Shown here piece by piece: positions 36,159 to 45,440 of a stretch of 64,000 nucleotides of DNA (positions are counted from its first letter, which is position 1; every line of letters starts with the position of its first letter). The translations under genes were made by a program, and so were the position numbers. The notes below the pieces were generated by a model. It did no database searches. It worked only from the letters and a program-made list of their open reading frames with translations, and was not told the DNA's origin. This DNA is from Psychroflexus montanilacus (lineage in GTDB: Bacteria > Bacteroidota > Bacteroidia > Flavobacteriales > Flavobacteriaceae), in assembly GCF_020164535.1 (NCBI RefSeq), contig NZ_JAIQZC010000004.1, positions 62,001-126,000 on the forward strand. The letters are read 5' to 3'.

Positions 36159-37795
36159 TGTCCCATCCTTTTAAATTCTAAAGCATTCAATATTCTATTG
36201 GCAATTTTTTCGCCATATTCATCATCTCGATCGTGAAATATGACAATTTGCTGAAAGCCTCCCCTTCCAAAGTTCACGATTTGGTATTCTTTCTTGATGT
36301 CTTTCTTAGTAATTGGGTTTTCTATAGAGAAACTTCCAAAGACTTTCTTTCCTTTTACGCCACCAATTGTCTCAAATTCTTCAGATTTGGTGATGATATT
36401 ATACGCTCCCCGCTCTTCCAGGTTATTATAAATTCCATCAACAACCGCATCCAAGTCAATATCCTGAGTTTCTTTGAAACGCACCTGATTTAAAGTAACG
36501 TATATACTTTGATACAAAGTTCCAAAACTGTAAGTTTCTTTGTCTGCGACGTTTTTGGATATACTTTCTGGCAAATCAAATTCTCCTCTCACAAGAACCT
36601 TTGGTGTCGTCATACTTATTGGAGGAATACCGTAATCACTGGTGATCCAGTCACCTTCAAGCAATTCCTTTGAAGGATTGCCTACAATATTATCCTTTAC
36701 GTATTCATAACCTTTGGTAGCCACAACAGCAGTTGTGGTGACAATAACCAATATGACGGCTAGTATAATTCCAACTATCCACTTTTGCTTTTTTCTTTTT
36801 TTGGCCAGTGCTTTCTGGAAAGCCTCATCTTTTTTCTTCTCCTCATCGGTAACCTGAGGAATAGCGCTCTGTACGTGTTTTAAAAACTTTTCAATTTGCT
36901 TTCTATCCGACTTCAGGGTAATAAGGTCGGGCTTGCTATTGGCAAACTTGGCAAGATCTGCACGCTTCAAAATCTTGTCATACTCAAAAATCATATCCTC
37001 TTTTAAGGATAACTTCTTATGCTCTTTCTTAAATTTTAATTCAGCAATAAGCTCGTTGGTAGTGTATTCTAAAGCTCTTATTTCTAATTTTTCCTCTAAA
37101 TATCTTCTGGTGATATAGGTAAGCTCTGTAATATATTGCTTAAAGTTTCTGTTCTCTAAAGTTGAAGACTTATCCAATTCCTTTAGAGATAGCATGGCTT
37201 GCTCAAAAGGAGGAATTCTTCGCTTAGCCTCATCTCTCTTTTTCTTCAGCTTGAATATTAAAAAAGCGATACCGGCTATGACTCCGAGAATTAACAGAGT
37301 CCAGCAGAACCAAGAGCCTATAGCAAAAGGTTTATTTACGCCAATAGATGGCTTAATTGGATACAGTTTTTGGTTGATGGTGTCGAGCACAACATCATTC
37401 ACGCGCACCTTGAGCGTATCTGTATAAAAAGCCTCATCATTGATTTTTACCATTTGAGGAGGGACAGAATATACCCCAGAATCGAATTGAGTCAGCTTGT
37501 AAAGTTTAGTTAGTGAAAAGGACTTGGCTTTAGGATTTAGAGTATCGATTTTAAACTCTTCTACCATTTCTAAAGGGACGAAAGTCTGATCTTTCGGAAA
37601 CACAACGATATCTTCTGTACTAATTTCGTCTACTTTGATCACATAATCTATCTGTTCTCCAATCTGTATCGTGTCTCTATCAGTTGAAAAACTGACTTGC
37701 TGAGCATGCCCAAAGCTAAAAACTAAAAACAGCATCAAAACCCAAAAATGCTTTGATGCTAAGTTGAAATGGTTTCTAAATAATTCTCTCTTCAT
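36155..37795 (-). CDS. BatD-like membrane protein of the Bat operon
   Basis: A 546-residue protein with a signal sequence (LVFSFGHAQQ) and a periplasmic beta domain at about 30-160. A membrane helix follows at about 170-190 (WFCWTLLILGVIAGIAFLIF), then a basic helical cytoplasmic section, a second helix at about 335-360 (WIVGIILAVILVIVTTTAVV) and a C-terminal alpha/beta domain. The first half resembles the Ig-like plus helical layout of BatD. Its place between the DUF58 gene and batA is usual in Flavobacteriia, where it is generally unnamed. Confidence 0.78.
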   Translation of the reverse strand: MKRELFRNHFNLASKHFWVLMLFLVFSFGHAQQVSFSTDRDTIQIGEQIDYVIKVDEISTEDIVVFPKDQTFVPLEMVEEFKIDTLNPKAKSFSLTKLYKLTQFDSGVYSVPPQMVKINDEAFYTDTLKVRVNDVVLDTINQKLYPIKPSIGVNKPFAIGSWFCWTLLILGVIAGIAFLIFKLKKKRDEAKRRIPPFEQAMLSLKELDKSSTLENRNFKQYITELTYITRRYLEEKLEIRALEYTTNELIAELKFKKEHKKLSLKEDMIFEYDKILKRADLAKFANSKPDLITLKSDRKQIEKFLKHVQSAIPQVTDEEKKKDEAFQKALAKKRKKQKWIVGIILAVILVIVTTTAVVATKGYEYVKDNIVGNPSKELLEGDWITSDYGIPPISMTTPKVLVRGEFDLPESISKNVADKETYSFGTLYQSIYVTLNQVRFKETQDIDLDAVVDGIYNNLEERGAYNIITKSEEFETIGGVKGKKVFGSFSIENPITKKDIKKEYQIVNFGRGGFQQIVIFHDRDDEYGEKIANRILNALEFKRMGQ

Positions 37796-37801
37796 ATAAT
37801 C

Positions 37802-38665
37802 TTATCTGGATTTAAAATATCCAAGTAACTTGATGACGTAGTTTTGATCCACTCGCGTACTTAAATATCCTGAACCACTCAATTTGAATGCCCTGTGGAA
37901 ATAATCCACTCTATCTCTATAATGTTTGGTATAAGCTTTTCTAGTTGAACCGCTTGAGGTGTTCACCCACATAGCTTTCCCAGTTTCTGCATCCTTCATT
38001 TGCACCATCCCAAGATTTGGTAATTCTTCTTCACGCTCATCATAAATTCTAATGCCGGTAACATCGTGCTTTTGACCTAGAATTTTCAAAGTATGTTCGT
38101 ACTCATCTGTCAAGAAATCTGACATCACGAACACGATGGCCTTTTTCTTCATCATATCGATAAGATACCTAAAGGCTTTGGTAAGGTTGGTCGTCTTATG
38201 AGACGGTTTAAACTCTATAAGTTCCCTTATAATTCTTAACACATGCATTCTGCCTTTTTTGGGCGGGATGTAAAGCTCGATTTGGTCTGAAAATAACATG
38301 AGACCAATTTTGTCGTTATTTTTGGTTGCAGAAAAAGCCAGCGTGGCTGCCATTTCTGTAATGATATCCTTTTTAAAGGTTTCTCGAGTACCAAAAGCCG
38401 TAGATTCCGAAATATCTACCAGCAGCATCATTGTTAATTCCCGTTCTTCTTCAAATACCTTTACAAAAGGCTCATTATACCTAGCAGTCACATTCCAGTC
38501 TATAGACCTCACATCATCACCAAATTGATAAGCACGTACTTCACTAAAAGTCATTCCTCGACCCTTAAAAGTAGAATGGTACTCTCCACCAAAGACGTGA
38601 TCGCTCAATCGACGCGTTTTGATTTCGATTTTTCGTACTTTTTTTAAAAGTGATTTGGTATCCAT
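37802..38665 (-). CDS. DUF58 domain-containing protein
   Basis: A 287-residue cytoplasmic protein with the DUF58 hallmarks: GEYHSTFKGRGMTFSEVRAYQFGDDVRSIDWNVTARYNEPFVKVFEEERE, cut short here in meaning to a basic plus RSIDWN motif, followed by a VWA-like fold with LLVDISESTAFGT. DUF58 proteins consistently accompany MoxR ATPases. It lies 6 nt upstream of the BatD-like gene. Confidence 0.92.
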   Translation of the reverse strand: MDTKSLLKKVRKIEIKTRRLSDHVFGGEYHSTFKGRGMTFSEVRAYQFGDDVRSIDWNVTARYNEPFVKVFEEERELTMMLLVDISESTAFGTRETFKKDIITEMAATLAFSATKNNDKIGLMLFSDQIELYIPPKKGRMHVLRIIRELIEFKPSHKTTNLTKAFRYLIDMMKKKAIVFVMSDFLTDEYEHTLKILGQKHDVTGIRIYDEREEELPNLGMVQMKDAETGKAMWVNTSSGSTRKAYTKHYRDRVDYFHRAFKLSGSGYLSTRVDQNYVIKLLGYFKSR

Positions 38666-38759
38666 AGCGTGTGAAAACTTGTCATTCGATTTAAGACTAA
38701 ATCGTAAAAAGCAATTTTAGAAACTTATAAAATCTTTCTGAATACATTCAGAAGAAAGT

Positions 38760-39764
38760 TTAAGGCACCTCAACTTCATTAATGATTTTACTTATCAAAT
38801 CTTCAGACTTTATGTTTTCTGCTTCAGCTTCGTATGTAATTCCAACTCTGTGTCTCAACACATCGTAAACAACAGCACGAACATCTTCTGGTATCACATA
38901 ACCTCTCCTCTTGATGAAAGCATAACACTTAGCTGCAATCGCGAGGTTGATACTTCCTCTTGGAGATGCTCCAAAGCTTATAAGCGGCTTGATATCTGCC
39001 AGTTTGTACTTCTCAGGATAACGCGTTGCAAAAATGATATCCAGGATGTATTTCTCGATCTTTTCATCCATATACACTTCTCTCACAGCACTTTGAGCCC
39101 GTAGAATTTGATCTGTAGAGACCACAGCGTTTACTTTCCCAAAACTATTGTTGAGATTGGACCTCATCACCATTTGCTCATCCTGTAAATTTGGATAGTC
39201 GATGACTGTTTTAAGCATAAATCTATCAACCTGGGCTTCTGGCAATGGATAGGTTCCTTCCTGCTCTACTGGGTTTTGGGTAGCCATTACTAAAAACGGC
39301 TTGTCTAGAATAAAGGTTTCGTCACCGATGGTAACTTGCTTTTCCTGCATGGCTTCAAGCAAAGCAGACTGTACTTTGGCCGGTGCTCTGTTGATCTCAT
39401 CTGTCAACACAAAATTGGCAAAAATAGGGCCTTTCTTGATGTTGAAACTATTTTCCTTCATGTTGTAGATCATCGTTCCTACCACATCTGCAGGGAGCAG
39501 ATCTGGAGTAAACTGTATCCTACTGAAGCTTCCTTGCACCGCTTTGGATAAAGTATTGATAGCAAGGGTTTTTGCAAGACCCGGAACACCTTCCAATAAA
39601 ATATGACCTTGACCTAGGAGTCCAATTAATAATCTCTCAACCATGTGCTTTTGCCCTACAATGACCTTATTCATTTCATTGGTAAGTAAATCCACAAAGG
39701 CACTTTCTTTTTCTATTTTCTCGTTAATGGAGGCAATGTCTACATTAGCTTGATCCTGTTCCAT
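38760..39764 (-). CDS. MoxR-family AAA+ ATPase
   Basis: A 334-residue ATPase and the first gene of the Bat unit. Walker A is GVPGLAKT at 59-66, Walker B is FVLTDEINRAP, sensor 1 is MATQNP, and the arginine-bearing region is GASPRGSINLA. MoxR ATPases are thought to act as chaperones maturing VWA-domain partners, here presumably BatA and BatB. A perfect 8-bp inverted repeat sits in the leader 23 nt upstream of its start codon. Confidence 0.95.
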   Translation of the reverse strand: MEQDQANVDIASINEKIEKESAFVDLLTNEMNKVIVGQKHMVERLLIGLLGQGHILLEGVPGLAKTLAINTLSKAVQGSFSRIQFTPDLLPADVVGTMIYNMKENSFNIKKGPIFANFVLTDEINRAPAKVQSALLEAMQEKQVTIGDETFILDKPFLVMATQNPVEQEGTYPLPEAQVDRFMLKTVIDYPNLQDEQMVMRSNLNNSFGKVNAVVSTDQILRAQSAVREVYMDEKIEKYILDIIFATRYPEKYKLADIKPLISFGASPRGSINLAIAAKCYAFIKRRGYVIPEDVRAVVYDVLRHRVGITYEAEAENIKSEDLISKIINEVEVP

Positions 39765-39786
39765 ACTAGTATTCTTATAGCGTTAT

Positions 39787-39807
39787 AACCTATTCTTATA
39801 ATAGGTT
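39787..39807 (-). promoter_or_regulatory. Inverted repeat in the leader of the Bat operon
   Basis: AACCTATT and AATAGGTT form a perfect 8-bp stem around a 5-nt loop, 23 nt before the moxR start codon. It could be an operator or an RNA hairpin masking the translation start. No consensus -7 box is obvious next to it. The rest of the 39765-39918 gap holds nothing recognisable. Confidence 0.4.
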
Positions 39808-39918
39808 GCAAAATGAAAATTTAATCTATTTTCTGTTGTTAATGCTTGGTTAAAAATCAGTGATTTACGATAAGCTTATGAATAAATCCAGGTTCTATGC
39901 AAATTGAAATTTATGAGG

Positions 39919-41127
39919 CTACATTTTATAAATCCACTGCTCGGGATTAAGCTTGGTCGTGTTTTTAAATAATTGAAAAATAAGGGTTGTTTTTCCAGAG
40001 GAAGAGTTGATCCCTACCTCCCCAATTTCTTCACCTCTCACGACTTTATCTCCAGATTTCACATATACTTTTTGGAGATTGTTATAGATTGACAAATAAT
40101 CACCATGTCGTATCATGACCACTACATTTGCTCCAGGCACTTTACTCACTTGACTCACTTCTCCCTCAAACACAGCTCGCGCCTTTCCATTTTTTTCTGT
40201 ATCGATTCGCACACCATTGCTCATGACTTTAATGGTTTTTACAATAGGGTGTTGACGTTCCCCAAAACGCATGGATACTACTCCAGATTTAACTGGCCAA
40301 GGCAACTTACCTTTATTTTGAGCAAAATCTTTAGCGAGCGCTTCTGCTTCCGGAGTCAATTTGAAACTCGACTTGGCATCGGAGCCGACTTTTTTATTCT
40401 CTTTAGCAATAGCTTCACGTATCAATCTGTCAATTTCACGGTCAATTCTGCTTACTTCCCGTTGTTTTTGATTAAGCTCATTTGAATATTTTTGCTTCTG
40501 CTGATTGATGCTCGCCAATATTTTTTCTTGATTTTCCTTATCCTCAACCAAATCTGATTTGGTTTTGCGATTTTCTGCCAGAATCTTCTCTTGGTCTCTG
40601 CGTTGCTCAAATAAAGTTGAGTTAAGCTCCTGAAGTGTTTTGGTCTGCAACATAACTTCTTCCCCTTGCTTTTTCCGGTATTGTGCAAACTGCTTCATGT
40701 ATTGAATTCTCTTGTAAGCCTGTAGAAAAGACTCTGAAGAAAACAAAAACATAATTCTGCTTTTATCAGATTTACTTCTGTAAGATTTTTGAATCATCTG
40801 TTCATAGTCTTCTTTAAGCTTTTCCAGTTCGTTCCTTAACCTGTCAATTTTATTGGCATTGGCATTTATTTCTCGAGTGAGCAAATTGGCTTCCTGGTTA
40901 TTGACTTGTATCAATCTTTCCGTAGCTTTTATTCTCCTCTGAAGATCTTCATACTCACTCAATGCAGATTTACCTTTGGACTCTGTAGTTTTGATAATGC
41001 TGTTGATTTCATTTATTTCCTGCTGAATAGCCTGGCGCTTGGCTTCAAGCTCTTCTCTTGTTTGGGCCTGAAGAGACAAACTTGCACAAAGCGTGAGGAA
41101 AAAAAGAATGCACTGAAGGGTTTTCAT
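39919..41127 (-). CDS. EnvC-like murein hydrolase activator with degenerate LytM domain
   Basis: A 402-residue exported protein: signal peptide ending in LSLQA, a long coiled coil at about 22-255, and a C-terminal LytM/M23 domain at about 280-402. The zinc-site motifs are broken. The usual HxxxD is VRIDT preceded by Asn instead of His (MSNGVRID), and the later HxH is HGDYLSIYNN. Such proteins do not cut peptidoglycan but activate amidases at division sites. The ATG at 41127 overlaps the stop of the upstream lipoprotein gene by 1 nt; a TTG directly before it is also in frame. Confidence 0.9.
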   Translation of the reverse strand: MKTLQCILFFLTLCASLSLQAQTREELEAKRQAIQQEINEINSIIKTTESKGKSALSEYEDLQRRIKATERLIQVNNQEANLLTREINANANKIDRLRNELEKLKEDYEQMIQKSYRSKSDKSRIMFLFSSESFLQAYKRIQYMKQFAQYRKKQGEEVMLQTKTLQELNSTLFEQRRDQEKILAENRKTKSDLVEDKENQEKILASINQQKQKYSNELNQKQREVSRIDREIDRLIREAIAKENKKVGSDAKSSFKLTPEAEALAKDFAQNKGKLPWPVKSGVVSMRFGERQHPIVKTIKVMSNGVRIDTEKNGKARAVFEGEVSQVSKVPGANVVVMIRHGDYLSIYNNLQKVYVKSGDKVVRGEEIGEVGINSSSGKTTLIFQLFKNTTKLNPEQWIYKM

Positions 41128-41897
41128 CAAAATTCTAAAAGTTCGTAATTATTTGGAATGGAAAATGGGAAACTTAAATCTTCATCAAAAATCACAGAGC
41201 GGTACTCAATGTCTATAAGCACAACTTCATCATCTTTTTTGGCAGTCATTTTCAATTTGGACGGAAATTTTTTCTTGTCCACAGACTGAAATCCGAGGTA
41301 TTCAACTTTCAAGCTTTCCTTATTTTCATTTTGTAAAGATTGAGATTTCATTTCAAATTGGCGCCCATCTATAATCGCAGAGTAAGCGAGAATCGACTTT
41401 ATATTTTGAAGGAAAACATAAGCATTATCATCAAACAACATCTGGTTTTTCTTCAACTCATACATGGGTCTGCCAAGGAGTAAGTTTTGAAGATTTTCGA
41501 AGTTAACTTCCACACCCAGGTATTCTTCAGCCATGGCAAAATCACCATCAAAATAAGTTCTGTTTATTTTCTCGTAATATTGAAATCGATCTGGAGTGAT
41601 ATAAACTTTAGCCACTGGTAAAAGCCCCATCACCTTCGCACTCATCCAGATGGCTTTATCTTTCTCTATTCTATAGGTGATATTAATTGACTGCGAATCG
41701 TCTTTGGATTGGTATCCAGCTTTCATTCTACCGTTGACAGTTTTAAAGTCGGCCAAATCGTTTTCAAAACTCTTCAACACCACCCTCGCAGATTTTTCTT
41801 TTGCTCCTGCTCCAGCTCCGGTTTTGGACGATTTACAACCTGCTAAACTCAACAGAATAAAGAAGACAAGACTTATTTTTATAAAATTTCTATACAT
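41127..41897 (-). CDS. DUF4292-family lipoprotein
   Basis: A 256-residue lipoprotein with lipobox LSLAGC. The mature part reads like a LolA/LolB-type open beta-barrel: NGRMKAGYQSKDDSQSINITYRIEKDKAIWMSAKV, cut by loops, then GLLPVAKVYITPDRFQYYEKINRTYFDGD. I recognise the DUF4292 family. It lies between a TPR gene and the EnvC-like gene, a conserved flavobacterial order. A role in lipoprotein or envelope traffic is inference from the fold impression only. Confidence 0.82.
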   Translation of the reverse strand: MYRNFIKISLVFFILLSLAGCKSSKTGAGAGAKEKSARVVLKSFENDLADFKTVNGRMKAGYQSKDDSQSINITYRIEKDKAIWMSAKVMGLLPVAKVYITPDRFQYYEKINRTYFDGDFAMAEEYLGVEVNFENLQNLLLGRPMYELKKNQMLFDDNAYVFLQNIKSILAYSAIIDGRQFEMKSQSLQNENKESLKVEYLGFQSVDKKKFPSKLKMTAKKDDEVVLIDIEYRSVIFDEDLSFPFSIPNNYELLEF

Positions 41898-43261
41898 TAA
41901 TTTGATGTTTTATTTAATTTCTCCTGGTAAGAGTCAGCTTTTTCTTCATTTCCAAGAGCAAGATAAGATTCTTTCAATGCGCTATAGACTTTCTGGCTAA
42001 GATCATCCTCCTCAAATATATAATCCAAAGCCTCTTCCAAAATCTCTACAGCTTGTTTATCCTTATTAAGTTTTCCAAGCGCAAAGCCTTTGGCATAATA
42101 AAGGTAACTCTGAGAAGGAAAACTTTCCATAGCTTTTTCACTGGTTTCAATCACATCTTCATAGTTCTTCATTTCCATTTCTAACTCCAGGATGTTCTTA
42201 ATCAACTTAAAATCATTGGGCTTATTGCGTAAAGCAGATTTGAAATTCTCTAAAGCTTTATCTTTATCTATAGTCCTGTAGAATTCACCCAATTCCGCCT
42301 TGCTCGAAGAATTCTTCTCTGAAGAAAGCGCAGAGTCTAAAACACTTACAAAAGCATCCTGGGCTGCTGGATTTTGTAAGGCCAGGGCTTTAAAAGTGTT
42401 GATCACTTTCACCTTGTCTTTTTCATCCAGAGTGAGGCTTTCCACCACTTTTCTGCTGTAAGTTTTAGCTTCAGGAATATTTTTGCTTACCAGGTAAGCC
42501 ATAGCCATTTCAACATAAAAACCTGGATCACTGGTAGATTGCTGTTCCAGTTCCTTACCTACTTCAATAGCTTCTTGGGGAGAATTATTGAGTCGGTAAA
42601 GTTCCATAAGAGAAGTTGCTGCTCTTGTATCTTGTTTTGAATTCTGAAATCGCTTTTTGAAAAAGTCTATTCCATCTTTCAAAATTGAGCCTTCTTTGTA
42701 GATAATCATTCTGAAATCATCACGAAACTCGTCAATGCCTTCCAAAGCATCAAACCGATCTAAAGATTTAAGCGCCTTTTTATAGTTCTTCTGAAGCAAA
42801 TGCAAATTGGCTAACTCCTGAAAATAGACGGGATCTGTTTCAGAAATAAACTCAGCCTCACTTATAGCTTTACCGTAGCGTTTTTGCATGGAATACACAT
42901 GAAACAACTGCCTGTGAATATTTACATTCCCCTTGTAGGAGGCGTCTTCTAAAGTTTTTAAAAGAAACTTTTCTGCCTTGTCATAAGCTTTAAGATCGAT
43001 GTAGTTTTTAGCCAATTCATAGAAAACAGCCGTATTATTAGGTTCGATTTTTAAACACCGTTCCAATTCTTCTATGGCTTTCTGCGGATTTTCTACGGCA
43101 CGCTGAGCGATGGCTTTAAAAAACACCTCCTGAAATTCATCTGTATTGTTCCCGAGGTCGTCAACATTGATGTCCTCAGATAAATTGTCTTTATCCTGGG
43201 CAACCCCAAAAGTTAACCCTGCAAAACACAGGAAAATAAAAAGACGAATAGCGTGAGACAT
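41897..43261 (-). CDS. Exported tetratricopeptide-repeat protein
   Basis: A 454-residue protein with a signal peptide (LFIFLCFAGLTFGVA) followed by TPR repeats almost to the end. Examples are AIEELERCLKIEPNNTAVFYELAKNYI near 60-95 and LENFKSALRNKPNDFKLIKNILELE near 335-360. TPR arrays bind proteins, and no partner is evident. Its stop codon overlaps the start of the DUF4292 lipoprotein gene by 1 nt, so it forms a unit with it and the EnvC-like gene. Confidence 0.87.
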   Translation of the reverse strand: MSHAIRLFIFLCFAGLTFGVAQDKDNLSEDINVDDLGNNTDEFQEVFFKAIAQRAVENPQKAIEELERCLKIEPNNTAVFYELAKNYIDLKAYDKAEKFLLKTLEDASYKGNVNIHRQLFHVYSMQKRYGKAISEAEFISETDPVYFQELANLHLLQKNYKKALKSLDRFDALEGIDEFRDDFRMIIYKEGSILKDGIDFFKKRFQNSKQDTRAATSLMELYRLNNSPQEAIEVGKELEQQSTSDPGFYVEMAMAYLVSKNIPEAKTYSRKVVESLTLDEKDKVKVINTFKALALQNPAAQDAFVSVLDSALSSEKNSSSKAELGEFYRTIDKDKALENFKSALRNKPNDFKLIKNILELEMEMKNYEDVIETSEKAMESFPSQSYLYYAKGFALGKLNKDKQAVEILEEALDYIFEEDDLSQKVYSALKESYLALGNEEKADSYQEKLNKTSN

Positions 43262-43267
43262 GTTTAT

Positions 43268-44281
43268 TTATTCTAAAACGGAATAATCTCCGATACTTAC
43301 TGAAGTGAAATTCCCATCAAATCTTGCAAAATTACCAATCATTGCCTTATCAAGCTTGGCATTAGTGATTTCTGCGTGTTCTTGAATCAAAGAGTTTTTA
43401 ATCGTACAGTTATCGACAACCGTGCCATCTCCAATAGAAACGTTGGGACCAATTTTAGCGTTTTTTAAAAACACATTTTCGCCTATAAAACAAGGTTCAA
43501 TAATTTCAGAATCTTCAATTTTCACATTAGAAGCGATGAGTTTCTCTTTTTCTTCTTTGTGGATAAAATTCAGCATGCGTGAATTGGTCTCCACAGTCAC
43601 GTGCTTGTTACCACAATCCATCCACTCATCGACCTGCCCGGGCTTAAAGACAGCTCCATTTTCTCTCATTTTTTTTATCCCATCATTGATTTGGTATTCA
43701 CCGCCATGCATGATGTTTTCTTCGATGACTTTTTCCAGCTGAGTTTTCAATTGGTTGACGTCTTTAAAGTAATAAATCCCAATCACCGCCAGGTCTGAAA
43801 CAAACTCCTTGGGTTTTTCCACAAGTTCGGTTATATGTCCGTCATCGTTCAAATTCACTACGCCAAAGGCTTCAGGATTATCCACTTGTTTCACCCACAT
43901 GACTGCATCGGCGTCTTTATCCAGTTTGAAATCTGCTTTAAACAAAGTATCGGCATAAGCAATAACCGCAGGACCTTGCAAGGAGGCTTTAGCGCACATA
44001 ATAGCATGTCCCGTCCCTAAGGGCTTATCCTGATAATAAATCGAAGCTTTGGCATCCAGCCCTTTAGCGACTTCTTTCAATTTGGCTTCAATTTCAGCTC
44101 CAAAATCTTCAGAAATAATAAAGGCAACTTCATCAATTTTTTCTTCCAAAACTTCAGCAATACTCTCTACAAGTCTCTGTACGATTGGCTTTCCAGCTAT
44201 AGGAATTAAAGGTTTTGGAATCGTGAGCGTATGTGGTCTTAGTCTTGAGCCGCGACCGGCCATAGGAACTATTATTTTCAT
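43268..44281 (-). CDS. Sugar-phosphate nucleotidyltransferase with left-handed beta-helix tail
   Basis: A 337-residue enzyme. The nucleotidyltransferase signature is VPMAGRGSRLRPHTLTIPKPLIPIAGKPI at the N-terminus, followed by KPLGTGHAIMCA and AYADTLF with the metal-binding Asp. The last 90 residues or so are hexapeptide repeats (VFLKNAKIGPNVSIGDGTVVDNCTI-like). It activates a hexose or sugar phosphate for polysaccharide or LPS synthesis; the sugar cannot be told from sequence. The flippase two genes upstream on the same strand suits this role. Confidence 0.88.
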   Translation of the reverse strand: MKIIVPMAGRGSRLRPHTLTIPKPLIPIAGKPIVQRLVESIAEVLEEKIDEVAFIISEDFGAEIEAKLKEVAKGLDAKASIYYQDKPLGTGHAIMCAKASLQGPAVIAYADTLFKADFKLDKDADAVMWVKQVDNPEAFGVVNLNDDGHITELVEKPKEFVSDLAVIGIYYFKDVNQLKTQLEKVIEENIMHGGEYQINDGIKKMRENGAVFKPGQVDEWMDCGNKHVTVETNSRMLNFIHKEEKEKLIASNVKIEDSEIIEPCFIGENVFLKNAKIGPNVSIGDGTVVDNCTIKNSLIQEHAEITNAKLDKAMIGNFARFDGNFTSVSIGDYSVLE

Positions 44282-44347
44282 TTATTTAAAAATTTAAAAG
44301 TCAATGATTTATTTTTTATTTCGATTGGTGATTTTCACTTGATGTAT

Positions 44348-44992
44348 TTAATAATTTCTTGCGCTAAGATAGCCTTCAGCTTTGATGTGCTTATAGTGGT
44401 CTGAAATATCATCAGGAATATTTCCTTGTATGAGCCAATTTACGTCCAAACCTATGAAAATACACATCTTCATCAATCTGGGATTATTTCCCATGAGCCA
44501 GCCTAATTCTTGAAGGTTCTCTTCAAACTCCATAAAATAATCCTGATCCAATTTATCTATAAGCAGTAATATTTTATAAGTCCTGGCGATAAGGGCAACG
44601 CCGAGTTTAGAAAATTGACGAGCAGAGCCTGAATCGATAATATGTTGATTGTTGTGCTTCAGGACTTCTTTCATCAGCAACAGATTTAAGCTAGCTTCTC
44701 CAAACTTATCCTTGGTCACTTTCACGTGTTCAGTTATTTCACCACTCAAATAGCGAATGTCCATATTCAGGTAACCCAAAGAATAAAATCTATTGCTGAA
44801 AAGCTTGACTTGTTCTTCAATTCTACGCTCCATTTCAGCACGCTCGTCTTCTACAGTTGCTGAGCTCAAAAGCTCAAACTCCAGTCGTTTGGCCAGGATT
44901 TTATCCTTTTTCAACAAACGAAAAAGCAGCTTATCCTTCTCCTTAACTGGGAGATGGCTCAAAGCTTCTTTAAACTCTTTGCTGAACGTCAT
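44348..44992 (-). CDS. Conserved hypothetical protein, helical
   Basis: A 214-residue soluble, highly charged and almost wholly helical protein (KEFKEALSHLPVKEKDKLLFRLLKKDKILAKRL at the start). No signal peptide or membrane segment is present. A C-terminal half with LGWLMGNNPRLMKMCIFIGLDVNWL suggests a helical bundle. I do not recognise the family. It lies 10 nt after dut, probably in one unit with it and the flippase. Confidence 0.7.
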   Translation of the reverse strand: MTFSKEFKEALSHLPVKEKDKLLFRLLKKDKILAKRLEFELLSSATVEDERAEMERRIEEQVKLFSNRFYSLGYLNMDIRYLSGEITEHVKVTKDKFGEASLNLLLMKEVLKHNNQHIIDSGSARQFSKLGVALIARTYKILLLIDKLDQDYFMEFEENLQELGWLMGNNPRLMKMCIFIGLDVNWLIQGNIPDDISDHYKHIKAEGYLSARNY

Positions 44993-45002
44993 ATAGCTTC
45001 AC

Positions 45003-45437
45003 TTAGTTATTCCCTGTGCTTCCAAAACCACCTTCCCCTCTGTCGGTTTCAGAAAGGGAATCTACGACTTGAAAATCGGCCTGTTCGTGTTTGGCAAATA
45101 CCAACTGAGCTATACGGTCGCCAGGGTTTATGCTGAATTTGTCTTTGGATAAATTGATGAGAATCACTCCTACTTCACCTCTGTAATCGGCATCGATGGT
45201 GCCAGGTGAATTAAGCACCGTAATTCCTTTTTTGAGTGCCAACCCACTTCGCGGCCTTACCTGAGCCTCCACTCCAGCTGGCAGTTCCAGAAATAATCCC
45301 GTTTTGACCAGACAGCGCTCAAGACTTTCCAGATGAATAGCAACGTCTATATTGGCTTTCAAATCTACGCCTGCGGAGAGTTCAGTTTCGTATTGAGGCA
45401 ACTCAAAGGCTGAACGGTTGATGATATTTACTTTCAT
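45003..45437 (-). CDS. dut: dUTP diphosphatase
   Basis: Hydrolyses dUTP to dUMP, keeping uracil out of DNA and feeding thymidylate synthesis. The trimeric dUTPase motifs are in order: [40 protein letters not shown] and the C-terminal arm [10 protein letters not shown]. The 144-residue length is normal. It lies 3 nt after the flippase gene. Confidence 0.97.
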   Translation of the reverse strand: MKVNIINRSAFELPQYETELSAGVDLKANIDVAIHLESLERCLVKTGLFLELPAGVEAQVRPRSGLALKKGITVLNSPGTIDADYRGEVGVILINLSKDKFSINPGDRIAQLVFAKHEQADFQVVDSLSETDRGEGGFGSTGNN

Positions 45438-45440
45438 GAA

